Shown here: positions 1 to 10,920 of the stretch, piece by piece
Numbering within the stretch: the first letter of the stretch is position 1
How the letters are laid out: each line of letters begins with the position of its first letter
Assembly: GCF_019578655.1 (NCBI RefSeq)
Contig: NC_063257.1
Span: 15,996,001-16,060,000, forward strand
Reading direction: 5' to 3'
DNA from: Ricinus communis
Lineage: Eukaryota; Streptophyta; Magnoliopsida; Malpighiales; Euphorbiaceae
Length of the DNA: 64,000 nucleotides
Made by a program: the position numbers and the translations under genes
The notes under the pieces: model-generated
What the model was told of the DNA's origin: nothing
Database searches by the model: none
Seen by the model: only the letters and a program-made list of their open reading frames with translations

Positions 1-360
1 ACTCATAACTATTAATATACTTCTTTAAATGAAAAATTACTACTAAAAATTCATCCAACCCAAGCCCATCTAATAAACATGATAATTGGGCTTAAGTAAC
101 ATGTGATATGCGGCCCATTCTTGAGCATTGGACTCCAAATAGCTTCACTTGATTATCTTGGACTTATCTTATCTTAATCATGCTTACATATGTTGAATAA
201 AGTTGATAAGATTATCTTAAGGCTCATTATCTTGATTAAGCCCAATCTTACTTGGACTTTGGATCTCCAACCCAAGCTTCAACTCATGCTTCACAAATAC
301 TACTAAAGCATCCTTGAACTTCTTCATGTGGGCTCCAGTTATTGATCCATCATATTTGAG
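1..360 (-). other. 3' flank of degraded gypsy G1 (minus)
   Basis: There is no ORF here. On the minus strand this lies directly downstream of the stop that ends the repeat-coded G1 tail at 361, so it is best read as the 3' untranslated region leading towards a 3' LTR left of the window. The run resembles, only loosely, the post-tail sequence at 45400-45570 (many GGCTTAA/GCCCAA words). I see no LTR terminus in it. Confidence 0.4.
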
Positions 361-1060
361 TTACTTGTGTGCAATCCTAGTTGGATTAGGATTCCTAATT
401 ATAGTAGGACTCCTAGTTGGAATAGAATTCTTAGTTGGAGTGTGATTCATAGTTGGAATAGGACTCCTTGTTAGAGTAGGATTCCTAGTTAGAGTAGGAC
501 TCCTTATTAGAGTAGGATTCCTAGTTGAAGTAGGATTCCTTATGCTTGTAGGATTCACATTATTCCCTCCTTTCTCGCGAGGACTCATCCTCGAATCTCA
601 ACCTAGTCAAAATTAAAAGGAGATAAATCAACAACATTAAAAGTAACACTAACACCATAATCACCTGGTAAATCTAACTTATAAGCATTATCATTATATC
701 CTTTATACAACTTGAAAAGGACCATCACCTCTAGGACTCAATTTAGTCCTACACATACTTAGGAACCTTTCTTTTCTAAGGTGAACCCAAATCTAATCAC
801 CAGGTTCAAAGATCACTTTCACACACCCCTTATTAGCTCTTTAGGAAACTTTCTCATTCTTTTTCTCAATGTTCAAGCGCACCTTTCATGTATGCCTTAA
901 AAATCAGCCTTCTTTTGACCATCTAAATCAACTCTCATATGCAAAGGCAAAGGAGATAAATCTAATGGGCTCAAAAGAATGAAATTATAAACAATCTCGA
1001 AAGGGCAATAATGAGTATATGAATGCATACTACGATTATAAGCAAACTCAATATGTGGCA
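361..1060 (-). pseudogene. G1 integrase C-terminus and NPTxTR repeat tail
   Basis: Read on the minus strand, 1060 to about 600 encodes the end of a Ty3/gypsy integrase: a stretch reading VIFEPGD.IWVHLRKERF is followed by the GDGPFQ core of the GPF/GPY module. Then 588-361 encodes about 75 residues of five-residue repeats (NPTSTRNPTLTR type). The same tail follows integrase at 53540-53743, which ties this piece to the G1 family. Several frames are needed to follow it, so it is a pseudogene. It is separated from its integrase core (3459-3896) by the solo LTR at 1066-3453. Confidence 0.75.
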
Positions 1061-1065
1061 AAAGA

Positions 1066-3453
1066 TGTCACAACCAAATTTATTTATTTTTTTTTATTAA
1101 TAATTAATATTCATTAGCATGTCATTCAACATGTCATTTGTATCATGATTATATATGATCTATTTTATTATATTATGTGGTAGATAAATAAATTATTTAG
1201 TTACATATTGATTTAATTGAAAAGTAATGATTTTGGACTAAATTGGAAAGTTAGAAAGAAAGAGGATTAAATTGTAATTTGCCTATTTCTACACCAATAT
1301 ACCACCTCTTTCATTTGCTCTTATCTACGTATGCTTTCCAATTTCCTTCTCTTCTTTGTCTCTCTCATTTTTCTCCTTTCCTTCTTCAACTTTGATTTTC
1401 CAAATCAAACTCTACAAAACTTTTAGTAAGTGAAAATCAAATTCTTCTTTTAAGCTTGAAAGATTTGGGCTTTCTTAATCAAGGAAAACAAAGGTGAGTA
1501 ATTTTAATTGCTTGATTTTGCTGTAGGGTTAATGATATGAAATTGTTGATGATTATGTGTTTTGGAATTATTTAATCAAGAGTAAACATGCTTTTACTTG
1601 TGATCTTGAAGCTGAAATTTCTGGGCAGATTTTTCACTTATGATTTCGTGACCTTAGAGGCTTTATCTCAAAAATTTTCAAACATGAAAGTTGTAGGTAT
1701 AATTGTCTCAAGAATATCTCTGTAAAATGGTTTTGCAGATTGTTGAGTGAGTAGGAACTTATGAGGTTCGATTTTGCTGCTGCTTTGTTTTTGGTTCAGC
1801 AGGTGACCTGATTTTTGTGCTGACATTTTGAGGCATTTAGAGGCTGAACCAAGCAGAGAGTTAAACATGAAAGTTTTTCATTTATATATCTAGTATATGT
1901 CTGCAAAATTTCATAATTTTTGGTTGAGTATAACGTGAGATATGTTGAACTTAATATGGCCTGCCCGAAACTGTTTTAAGCAGAAATCGGGCTTAGGATT
2001 CAGAAATTTGTTGCTAATTTTGTGTTTCACAACTTGAGCTAGAGAAGTCCAAATTGAGTAAAATTAGTGTCTATAGAAACTTTAGAATGCTAACTTTATA
2101 TCTGGAGAGTTCATCAGAAAATTCATTCTTTTGATTGGTCATTTAATAGGAAACTTTTTGCTGTTCTGTTTAGATGAAAATTTGAGCAGCTGTATAGAAA
2201 ATGCCATAACTATTTCTATACCAATGATTTTGAAGTGATTCTTTATGCTATGGTTTCTATAAATATGGAAGTGTAATTCTGGAAAATATGAGATTTTTAT
2301 TAATTGTACATAAGTTTTGGTGTAATTTCTAAATCAGTACCTACAAGCTGCCTTCATCAACAAATATGTTGATTTGTTGTCATTCATCTCATGCATCATA
2401 TTAATATCTAGAATATATGTTATTTTGTTGAAATGTGATATTTTATTGATAGTAAATATATATATATATTTATGCCTTGTGATTGAATTATATTTGTATT
2501 GAATATGTGAATAGGTTCATCCAAAGGCAAGGAAGTGGTAAGAGAAAAAGAATAGGATTACTTTGTTATCCTATAACTTTTGGTAAGTATTTAATAGACT
2601 AAACTTTGTGTATATTGAGTAGGGATTGCTGTTTGATTACTTGATAATTTCTTGGTTGACTGAGTTGATATTAGTTATGTTTTTGGCTTGTTATAAAGTG
2701 AATTGATTGTGATGTGTTGTGAAGTGAATTGATTGTGATGTGTTGTGAAGTGAAATGATTGTGATTAAGGATTGATGACTTTTGTATGGATATTGTGTGA
2801 TCGGAAATGAGCCGCGATAGCTACCCGAGTATGTGAGATGGCAAGACTGAGCCGGATAGTCTTGTCAAGTGGTTAACAAATTTAAAAATGTGAGGAAATG
2901 TAAGGATGAGTCATCTGATCCTAATTTGATAGAAATAATGTGGAATTGAATTATTTGACTTGGTTGAGTTTGAGATTATTTGTATTACGTGAGATGAAAT
3001 TATATGTTTATGAGAATAACTGAAATGGTTGATTTTGTGATTGTTAGTTAAGTGTTGGTATAATTTTCTGTATTGATAAAGATTTGATAATTCTAGCCTA
3101 ATATACTATAGTTTAGTAAATTAAATGCTTATTGAGTCGCTAGCTCATTCCTTAGCAAATTTTCTTTTCAGGTTAGTGCGATTTGTAGATAGCCTTAGCT
3201 CGCATTGCTCTCTTTGCATCGGTCAATATTATCAAGTGGGCCAGAGGAGTTATCTAAAGCATTGGGGCATTTTGGGAACTTGTGTGAATTAAACTCTGTA
3301 TAAATATTTCTTATATATATTAAGTATGTCATGCCACTTAAATTGTATGAATGTATATTGTAACTAAGTAGTAAATTATGTTTATAAAGTTATATATATA
3401 TATATATATATATATATTGCTATTCAATGGGAAGTTTGAGTTGGGGTGTTACA
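1066..3453 (+). mobile_element. Solo LTR of a Tekay-like element (S1)
   Basis: The unit begins TGTCACAACC and ends GGGGTGTTACA. It is flanked by perfect 5-bp direct repeats AAAGA at 1061-1065 and 3454-3458, and the G1 integrase reading resumes on either side, so the boundaries are firm. It is 2388 bp long with no gag or pol, which fits a solo LTR. Plus orientation is inferred from GGTGAGTA (about 1492), a donor-like site in the 5' half, and TTTTCTTTTCAGGTT (about 3160-3174), an acceptor-like site near the 3' end. The same acceptor block occurs in the LTR at 27386-29729. Short 26-bp tandem copies lie at about 2699-2765. Confidence 0.85.
3391..3417. repeat. (TA)n microsatellite
   Basis: About 13 uninterrupted TA units near the 3' end of the solo LTR. 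Confidence 0.95.
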
Positions 3454-3458
3454 AAAGA

Positions 3459-3896
3459 TCTTTCCAAAATTTCAAATTCTTCTTAATCAATGTGCTCAAT
3501 AATTGACCCAAAGTGCGATTTACTACTTTAGTTTGACCATTAGTTTGGGGGTGACATGTAGTAGAAAATAACAACTTAGTCTCCAATTTACCCCGACTAA
3601 GTCTTCCAAAAATAACTAAGCATTTTGCATCTCTATCACTAACAATACCTCTAGGCATACTATGTAAAAATGCAGTCTCTTTAGAGAATCAATCAGCAAT
3701 ATGTGGTGCATCATTAGTCTTATGACAAGCAATAAAATGTGCCATTTTAGAAAAATGATCCATAACCACAAGAATAGAATCATGCCCACATTTAGACTTA
3801 AGTAAACCTAAAAAAAATCCATAGAAATATCAATCCAAGGCATACTAAGTACAGGTATTGGCGTATATAATCCATGAGGCTTAGATTTAGACTTAG
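3459..3896 (-). pseudogene. G1 integrase core fragment
   Basis: On the minus strand this reads as a Ty3/gypsy integrase core: residues [14 protein letters not shown] hold the second catalytic Asp region (SDRD), and [16 protein letters not shown] is the block around the catalytic Glu, which is here K or V rather than the usual E in GQTEVVNR. The 5' part (about 3660-3896) matches the segment at 53010-53270 in the plus-strand G1 copy but contains stops. Upstream integrase sequence resumes at 12395 after the insertion of element A. TSD copies CTTGT at 3897-3901 and 12395-12399 join the two halves. Confidence 0.85.
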
Positions 3897-4942
3897 CTTG
3901 TGATGGGTGCTACTCGTGTTAGCTACAATCTAAGGCAGTGTACCTATCGATGCAGTCTAGCACTAATGGCGAGTATCAAGGTCGTATTCCTTGGGAAAGC
4001 GAAAGCCCAGAGTTACTCCTTTATTCTTTGTTATATTAACCTAAAATGGATGATGAATAAATTCTAAACTAACTATTAACTACGAGCTAAGTTCTAAGGG
4101 AGATGCAGGAGTAATTGATAAGTGAAATAATCAAGACAAGAAGACAAACCTAAAGGGAATCTAAACTAGTTGGCAATCAAACAAAAGATAAAGGATCGGT
4201 GAGTCTAATTATGCTACCCGTGGGCCGAATTCTTAGCATCAATTCGGTTTCTCTCTCGAGATAACCGAATTCCTAAACCTAATAATCTAAAGTTGGAATC
4301 TCTTCCTAACGATTGATTCTTAAATTAGCATTAAGCTTTAATCTGCCTCTATTAAGCTTTGTTAATTCTTAATCCGGCTAGTTAATTATCCTTATCTCTA
4401 AGCGATTATTAACCAGTTCTTGTTATTCAAAATTCCAATTGCCAAACGGATTTCTCAATCTCATAAAGCAATCTAAACATCACAATTCATAACGTCTCAT
4501 GAATAATGCATAATCTTATTAATACTGAAAACAAGAAGAATACAAAACCAACTCGAACAATCCAACAATATAATATCAAGCCAACATAGTAAAGAAATCC
4601 CAATGGATTAAATCAATCTAGCTAATCATGTTCATTCTCAAAATATACAAGAATTCAATTACAACAATAAGCAAAGGTAGAGAAAACCCGATTACACCCT
4701 TGGATGAGAGTAAACAGCCCTAAATCCTTTTGCTCCAATTGAATCGATTCTTGTTCTTCTTGCTCGATTTGAAAATCAATCAACAGACCTCGCCCAATCT
4801 TCGATCCTTCAAGGAAATCCGATTGAAACCTTGATCCAAGTCTCATTTTCTCTTAGTTTCAACTCAAAAAACCCTTAGAGAAAGAAAAATTAGGGTTTGG
4901 GATGTTCTAACCCTAGCCTCCTCCTTTTCTCTTCTTTTCGTT

Positions 4943-4955
4943 CTTTTAATTAATA
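4943..4955 (-). promoter_or_regulatory. TATA-like box of A 3' LTR
   Basis: The minus strand reads TATTAATTAAAAG, 15 bp downstream (element sense) of the CACGG cluster. The same arrangement occurs at about 11961-11973 in the 5' LTR. It is followed by a leader rich in GAAAAGA. Confidence 0.5.
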
Positions 4956-4970
4956 CCCCATGTTGCCTCC

Positions 4971-5169
4971 AACACGGCCGTGTTCCTGGCCGTGTTATCA
5001 ACACGGGATGGTGTTCCTGGCCGTGTTACTCTCTGTGGCCGTGCTTCCTAAAATCTACTTCTTCTTTGATGTCTAACACGGCCGTGTTGTCCCCGTGTTG
5101 GTAACACGGCCCATGTTTGTGACCGTGTTGAGAACACGGCCAGTGTTGAGATCAACACGGCCCTGTTCA
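4971..5169. repeat. CACGGCC/GGCCGTG cluster in A 3' LTR
   Basis: Dense half-sites AACACGG and CCGTGTT occur, several fused into perfect palindromes such as AACACGGCCGTGTT, with variable spacers. They are GC-rich islands in an otherwise AT-rich LTR. They sit immediately upstream of the presumed TATA box, the position of an upstream activating sequence. Confidence 0.85.
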
Positions 5170-5376
5170 GCTTCCTCATGCTCGTACTTAGCTCGTTTCG
5201 GCAGCTTTGACGTCCAATTATGCTCCAATTCTTTCCTTTTTCATCCTCTGACCTCTTTTGGACCTAATGCAGACAAACATATGTATAAGGTGAGTGTTGA
5301 GACCAATTCACATCCAAATGTCCATAAAATCAATCTTAAAAACCCCATTTAGATGTGTGTATTTTACGCACATCAA

Positions 5377-5396
5377 ATAACCCCACACTTAGCTCA
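5377..5396 (-). other. Polypurine tract of element A
   Basis: The minus strand reads AAGTGTGGGGTTAT directly before the 3' LTR. The same AAGTGTGGGG core precedes the 3' LTR of element B (21061-21078). This is the usual plus-strand priming site. Confidence 0.75.
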
Positions 5397-6822
5397 TTGT
5401 TTGTCCTCAAGCAATCAAAAGTAAAATAAGAAAAATAAACCACTAAGGAACAATACTTAAACTGACAAACAAGCTAGAGAGTTCCTGCACATATCCTTAA
5501 CAAGCACAAGTCAAACAAAAAGAAACGAAGCAATCAATTCAAGTATCACAACCAAGATGCCAATAATTCACAAAATACTGTCTCAAGGAAATTATTCAGA
5601 ACCATCTCCTCACCAGATTCACTCTAAATCACTCAAAGTGTTTAAAGGGTAGTGTTTAATCGCTCAATGCATCAACTACTGCTTTACTTACTATATGCTT
5701 GCTCTTAAATCCGACTCCTACCACTTATGGAGAGTCAACAACCATGTCAAGAGGTCTTTATAAGGGTTGTAATGGGGATTAGGTAAGGGTAGGTAAATTT
5801 GGTCAGAGTTGAACCTATGGTGTTCTGCAATGAAATACATGACATGCACACAAGTCACAATGATCACAAGGGGTAAACAATGGATAGTAGTCCAAGGTGG
5901 GAAATAGGAATCAAGTCAAAATGTTTAGCTCACTTACTTTCTTTCTTTTCATCACCTTTCCCTCTTATTCTTTTTTTTTTCTTTCTTTTTTTTTTCACAA
6001 GAGAAGAACATTCACATAATAGAGTGAATTTCTTTTTGGATTGAAGTAAGCTGCTACAAGATTCTAAAGCTATTCCCAAGACAAAAGTTCCCAATAAAAA
6101 CAACTCATGTGCAAAATCATAACCCAAAGCAGAATAAAACTAAGTGGTAATATATTATGATAAAAAAAATGGTGAAAGAAAGGATTATCTACAAAATCAA
6201 TAAACGAATGAAGGCTATTTGGCTAGAATGAAAAACCTAAGTGCCTCTATCATACCAAAGTGTTAAACTCTCCTTGTGGCCCTCATAAGCATTACCGAGC
6301 AAGTTCTAAAAGTAAAAACAGTAATTGGCACTCTCAACAAGAAATAAATAAAAGCATATAACGTGTATGCTTACAATTTAGGCTCAATTTCTCACAAGTG
6401 TGCTTTTTGAGTAGGTTCCAAATAAAAATCATCAAAAGAGAATTAAATAGACCAAAGCAACTTAGTGCAAAACTCAAACTAATTATCTTACATTCTTCCA
6501 CAAGACTCAACACTATCGGTTTTACCCGATCACATGGCATAAACAGGATTTCAAAAGCAAGTCAACAGTAAGAGCATCGAAACAAAGTGAAAAATTTTCA
6601 AAATTTTACAAAAAAATTGCACAAAGAATAAACAAATAACTGAGATGGAATAAATGAAATGCGATATATACACTAGAAAAGGATCTAAATTTCATATACA
6701 AAATAATAGAACATGAAAGTAAGTATATATTGATATCACTACCCCACACTTGAAGGACACACTGTCCTCAGTGTACAAAATATATGAAATGAAAAAGGAA
6801 AAAGAAACTAATACTGCCCTGA
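5397..6822 (-). other. 3' untranslated region of element A
   Basis: No coding capacity is evident. In element sense it contains a second AAGTGTGGGGT polypurine run (6741-6756) shortly after the post-pol stop, a GATCGGGTAAAACCGA motif (about 6515-6531) and low-complexity pyrimidine tracts at about 5935-5998. The same sequence, shortened, is found in element C at 43620-44550. Element B carries an unrelated 3' region. Confidence 0.65.
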
Positions 6823-8364
6823 TTATGGCTCCGGAGTGAAAAGAGGTGCATCACAGTATCGTGGCTCGGCCGGTCTGTGGTGGAGGAGTGGGCTCTCCGA
6901 GGATCGGAAGTAGTGTCACATGCGGAGCTGGTGGATCGAGGAGCGTCAATAGGAGGCTCGTCAGTCGCTTTGTGTTGAAGGGTGCTCAGTTGGAGAGGGA
7001 GGGCCACCGGATCATCCGCTAGAGGGATGTCAAAATGGCTCGCTCTAGAACCCGGCTCAGGATGGCAGGTGCAAAGTCTGTAGCAAAATATCATCGAACA
7101 TGTCATTGGCCATAGAGGCCTCTAACCTACCTCCCTGCTTTCAATCGGGGGCTTGAAGCATAGCCCTCTGCCTCTCAAACTGAGCCATCATCCGGCTTTG
7201 AAACTCGACTGTAAAAGGTCCTGTTGAAAAGCCTCTTGTCGAATGAAATGTTGTTGCTGCTCCTTTGCCAACCTCTGCACTCTAAGCTGCAGCTCTCTAA
7301 ACTCAATTGGGGAGACTCCTAAAACAAATTTCAAGAAGACCCGGAAGGAGTCAAGTAGACGGTCCGGAGGAAGACTCGGAATATCGGAAGAAGGTGGGAC
7401 ATCCTGTACCATGGGCTCGTGGTAGTCGCTCCTCTCGAAAGTCACGCCAAGAGAGCATTCCTCGGTCCTATACTCTGGTCCTAGCGGACCGCCTACGAGT
7501 CACCATCCCCATACTAACCATCTGGGGAAGTCCCAACATTTCCATCACCCCCAGCTCTATCAAATGTGGTATCGCTTCCTCCAAAACTCCTAAGCTCCTA
7601 GCCAGTCGAGTAATGTAAGTCCCAAAACAGAAAAATACCTTCTTTGAGTTGTTGCAGGAAGGCACTGATCTGTCCGGCCAATAAGTACCCCATGTCGTGC
7701 ATGTATAAACAGTCCGGCCGGTAACTACACCACCACTATCTCCCCCTGCCGATGGTCCTAGCATGCAATGCATGCACCTCGTGCAAGTTAGACGCCTTGG
7801 TCCGGCCGGCATCATAACCCTCGGTCATCGGGAAATCTCGGCCCACATCTGCGGATATGACACACCGAGGCATGTGTATACAAATGACTATAAACCTCTC
7901 CGGTACTGCATCCTCCTTAGTCCACAAGCCTAAGTGTACCCCAAACTGCTGTACACTCATCGTGAAAGTCCGCCTTACTAGTCCGAAACTGATCGCATCC
8001 GGTTGTTGGAAGTCCCGCGAACCGGCTTTGCAGGAAAGAAAGTACTGGCAAACTCCACAGTCCACTCCCTATATGTTGGTTCAACAATGTCAAAGAAATG
8101 TTGAAATGGGGTGTCTCAAGATATCGGCGATCGCACTGCAAGTCCGACAGCCTCTCGCCTATCCTACGCCTTTCCCAAATCTTTGTGCCTCATCGATTGA
8201 TATCTCTGCTCAAAGGTGGGCTACCCTTGGAAAAGTAGGAATCGATGGCGCTGCGGTGGTCTAATTTGGCCTGAACTAGTCGGTGCAGCGCCTGATGATC
8301 GAGAGGAAGAGGAACCATCGGTCCGCCTCCTCTTGTAAACTCCTGATCCTCGTATGGTGGACAT
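6823..8364 (-). pseudogene. Post-pol ORF of element A (Athila env-position ORF)
   Basis: The ATG at 8364-8362 lies 5 nt after a strong acceptor site (TTTTTAG|GTACC). The N-terminus is basic and serine-rich (STIRGSGVYKRRRTDGSSSS). About 8060-7740 encodes SFGLVRRTFTMSVQQFGVHL, homologous to REFSMSIPQFGMHLGLW in element D. The next part (about 7445-7190) is glutamine-rich and probably coiled coil, and the C-terminus reads DAPLFTPEP with a TAA at 6823-6825. Stops (for example near 8220) and frame changes break it. It occupies the place of the env-like ORF of Athila elements. I see no clear transmembrane segment, and it could equally be a gag-like or unknown accessory protein. Confidence 0.65.
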
Positions 8365-8369
8365 GGTAC

Positions 8370-8932
8370 CTAAAAAGGAAACTTTTAGTACTAAGGATCA
8401 ACAAAATTCGGCAAAGATAACGGCATAAAATGAACAAACCAAACGATTTAACTCGATAAAATTAAACTGCTCAATGTCCTGCAAAGAAAATTTAATCCAC
8501 AACACTGCCAACTAATGCTAACCAATTAAATTTGCAATTCATTCATATGGAGTTTACTTCGCCATAATCCATCACAAGGCAAACCAACATGCTAATATAA
8601 AATAGATACAAACAGAGTCGACTATCTATGACAGAGCCTATTGTTTAGCGACCGACAATAATGACAAAGAGAAAAATAAGGAATTAATCACAATCATAAA
8701 TAATGGTAGAAAAGAAAAACGGAAAATATGAGCAAGTTAAGTATATAAACTATATTAAAGAAAATAAAAGAAAATTAAGCACAAACACGAATGTAAATGC
8801 ATGCACCAAATAATAAAATAAGGGAATAAACAAAAAATAAATAAATAAATAAAAAATTGAAACACAAAGAAAATATAAATTCGAACTAATATCAAAATAA
8901 AATAATGAAAAATGAAGTTGGAGGGTACTTAC
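8370..8932 (-). other. Predicted leader intron before A post-pol ORF
   Basis: The minus strand shows a donor CAA|GTAAGT (GT at 8932-8931), a branch-like TACTAAA near 8390, and a pyrimidine tract with TAG at 8372-8370, just 5 nt before the ATG. Length is 563 bp and the region is AT-rich, as plant introns are. Element D has the same arrangement (61241-61690), which makes chance unlikely. Splicing itself is inferred. Confidence 0.65.
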
Positions 8933-9026
8933 TTGACAAACGCAATATCCAAAGCCTTCGAAATGAGAAATAAGATGTGAGAGAGTAAGAGATGGGGGAG
9001 AGCAAAATATTTTTGGAATGAAGTGG

Positions 9027-9034
9027 TATATATA
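9027..9034 (-). promoter_or_regulatory. TATA box of internal promoter in element A
   Basis: The minus strand reads GCCTATATATACC, 13 bp downstream of the CACGG cluster and about 95 bp upstream of the predicted splice donor. The geometry is the same as in the LTR promoters, so this is inferred to start a separate transcript for the post-pol ORF. Confidence 0.6.
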
Positions 9035-9047
9035 GGCAAGTGTGCGG

Positions 9048-9313
9048 AACACGCCCGTGTTCAACAACAGGGGCCGTGTTCATGAACACGGTATGGATAT
9101 CGGGCTGTGTTAAGCGAATAAAAACGTGCTGACTTACCACTTCTCAGAACACGTCCGTGTTACGGACACGGTCTTTGACACTAGACCGTGTTGTGGACAC
9201 GGCAGGGCATAAATTCCCGTGTTAGCTTTTGTGAACATGTTCATCTTAGTTTGATTTTCTTCAATCAGAACACGGGCCGTGTTAATGAACACGGTCTTGA
9301 ACACGCCCGTGTT
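9048..9313. repeat. Internal CACGG/CCGTG cluster of element A
   Basis: At least ten AACACGG/CCGTGTT half-sites or near copies occur, many in inverted pairs (AACACGCCCGTGTT, CGTGTTACGGACACGG). The A-type AACACGG form is used here, as in the LTR of the same element. It lies between the gag/pol-derived ORF and the TATA box at 9027-9034. Confidence 0.85.
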
Positions 9314-9504
9314 GATCTCCAGATAATGCAAAAGTTGCGATTCTCAGCACTTTTTCACTCTTTCTCACCTGCAAAACCAATAAATCCTCAACTCATACAC
9401 TCAACATAAATAAAACTTAACAAAAACCAACTACAAAACCTAATCAACTAAGTTCACAATGCAAGGGTAAAGTATTCAAATTGAAAAATAGAATTTGGGG
9501 TGCC

Positions 9505-10720
9505 TCCCAAAAGCGCTTCTTTTTGATGTGATGAGTCTTCTTAGCTGGACTCATGGTGAAAAGCAAACGGTGGGGATTGGCGACCATCCATCCTTCTTCT
9601 AGGCAAATGGCTTCAAATATCCGCTTAGAGGGATAATCGTCAACTTCCTCTTCCCGGTACCAAGCAAGCCGATGATTGGCAAAACTCGCTCCTCATATAT
9701 TTGCACGTAGTCATGATGCTCTAGGGGCTCTTCCAATTTGAAAGCTAGAGTTTCAACAATTGGAAGGATCGACGGTTGGGCAATTTCTTCAGGAGTGTTG
9801 ATGGTTTTCTTCAGTCCTTGGCTTGGTTCACTTGCTAAGAGAAACTCGAGCTCCTCCAAGACTTCTTCATTGGACAACTCGTGCACATCTTCCATCATCG
9901 AAGGGACTTGTGGAAAATCCACCAAAAATTCCTCTAACTGCAACTCAGCATCATCAACTGTGTATTCTTGTTAGTAGTCTTTCAAAGGGATCATGTTTGC
10001 CTCTTCCTTTTCTGGTTCTATCTCCATGTTCAAAGAGTCGTCCTACACATAAGCATCATCGTCAAACATAATAGGTAAACCAGAAAATTTCTCACCTGAA
10101 CGCAAAGTGATGGCGCTCAAATGTTCCTCGGATTCAGCAGCGTTTGATGGAGTTCTCAATTGCTCTTTCGCTAGCAACTTGAAGATTAAGCCTACTTGAT
10201 GCTCTATGTTGTTAATCGAGGCTTGTTGATCTTCAAGTATCCTCTCTGTTTGTTGGAATCTTTCCTCAAGACTTGTTATGAACCTCATCATCAGCTCCTC
10301 TGACACTAACTCTTCATCTTGAGTTGAGGGTGCAACATTAGGCTGCTGATGTAGTTGCTGAATTCGTAGTGGTTCTTGGCCATCTAAGCTCCATCCAAAG
10401 GATGAATGAGTGCTCCACTCTTGATTGTAGGTGCTTCCATACGAGTCATTTGGCCAACTTCCCGTATAATTCACCTGTTCACAGTTATAAGAACAATGAG
10501 CAACATCACTATACAATGGACAATCATTACACACATGTAAACTACAACAAAATTCACAAAAGACTTGAGATGAAAGGATAGGAGAAGAGAGTTGATCGGT
10601 AGCCCTGCAAAACGATTCCACTCGAGCATCTAAAGATGCACGGGCATCCCAATTTTTAGCACTCTCTTGGTTCCTATTCTCATTTTCCAATGCGTCATAC
10701 AAAGATTTTGAGTTTAGCAT
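9505..10720 (-). pseudogene. Gag zinc-knuckle/linker/pol-end fusion ORF of element A
   Basis: The ATG at 10720 opens a 225-codon frame. It has a degenerate CCHC-like knuckle (CEFCCSLHVCNDCPLY), the Athila-typical GSTYNQEW.....FGWSLDG block, a coiled-coil region (EERFQQTERILEDQQASI) and AITLRSGEKF, the landmark that ends Athila Gag. A stop at 10043 is followed by an acidic linker (LSNEEVLEELEFLLASEP, as in D at 57625-57700). After a frame shift, FTMSPAKKTHHIKKKRFWEAP matches the sequence just after integrase in D. Thus the gag N-terminus, protease, RT and integrase are deleted. B and C carry the same fusion, so it is a family feature. Confidence 0.75.
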
Positions 10721-10895
10721 TGAACCTCCTTATCATTCACTATCTGAATCATAAACTTAAGCTAAATAAATATGTACAAATAAAATAAAATAAATAAACA
10801 AATAAAAATAAAAATCATAAAATAATAAGAAAGAAAAAAAGAAAAAAAATGGCTAAATTAACAAATAGCAAATTTCACTCTAGTTTTCAAACAAT
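10721..10895 (-). other. AT-rich leader between PBS and ORF of element A
   Basis: Non-coding and rich in A and T runs. In element sense it ends with the motif ATAAGGAGGTTCAATG, where the ORF starts; elements B and C share it (C with one change). Confidence 0.6.
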
Positions 10896-10913
10896 TCCCC
10901 GGCAACGGCGCCA
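10896..10913 (-). other. tRNA-Asp primer binding site (element A)
   Basis: The minus strand reads TGGCGCCGTTGCCGGGGA, complementary to the 3' end of plant tRNA-Asp, the primer of Athila elements. It starts 7 bp from the 5' LTR. Confidence 0.9.
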
Positions 10914-10920
10914 AAAACTT

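Larger units (their letters stand above)
3902..5376 (-). repeat. 3' LTR of element A
   Basis: 1475 bp. In element direction U3 starts (TTGATGTGCGTAAAATAC) at 5376 and U5 ends at 3902. The CACGG cluster at 4971-5169 and a TATA-like TTAATTAAAAG lie in U3. The part from about 4630 down to 3902 is nearly identical to the 3' half of the element B LTR, while the U3 is unlike B. An inverted repeat built on CCGAATTC/GAATTCGG lies at about 4230-4273; here its loop-proximal arm is disturbed compared with the copy at 11245-11287. Confidence 0.9.

Noticed and set aside
361..588. Regularly spaced repeats resembling a CRISPR array
   Set aside because: The 15-bp-type units are contiguous and coding, without unique spacers, in a plant genome.
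7243..8264. Plus-strand ORFs of 60-135 codons opposite the post-pol ORF of element A
   Set aside because: They are antisense shadows; the minus strand has recognisable homology to the element D ORF, the plus strand has none.
9823..10071. Plus-strand ORFs with Ser-rich composition in element A (and minus-strand ones in B and C)
   Set aside because: Antisense to the acidic linker of the fused ORF; the same shadow appears in all three elements because the sense sequence is shared.
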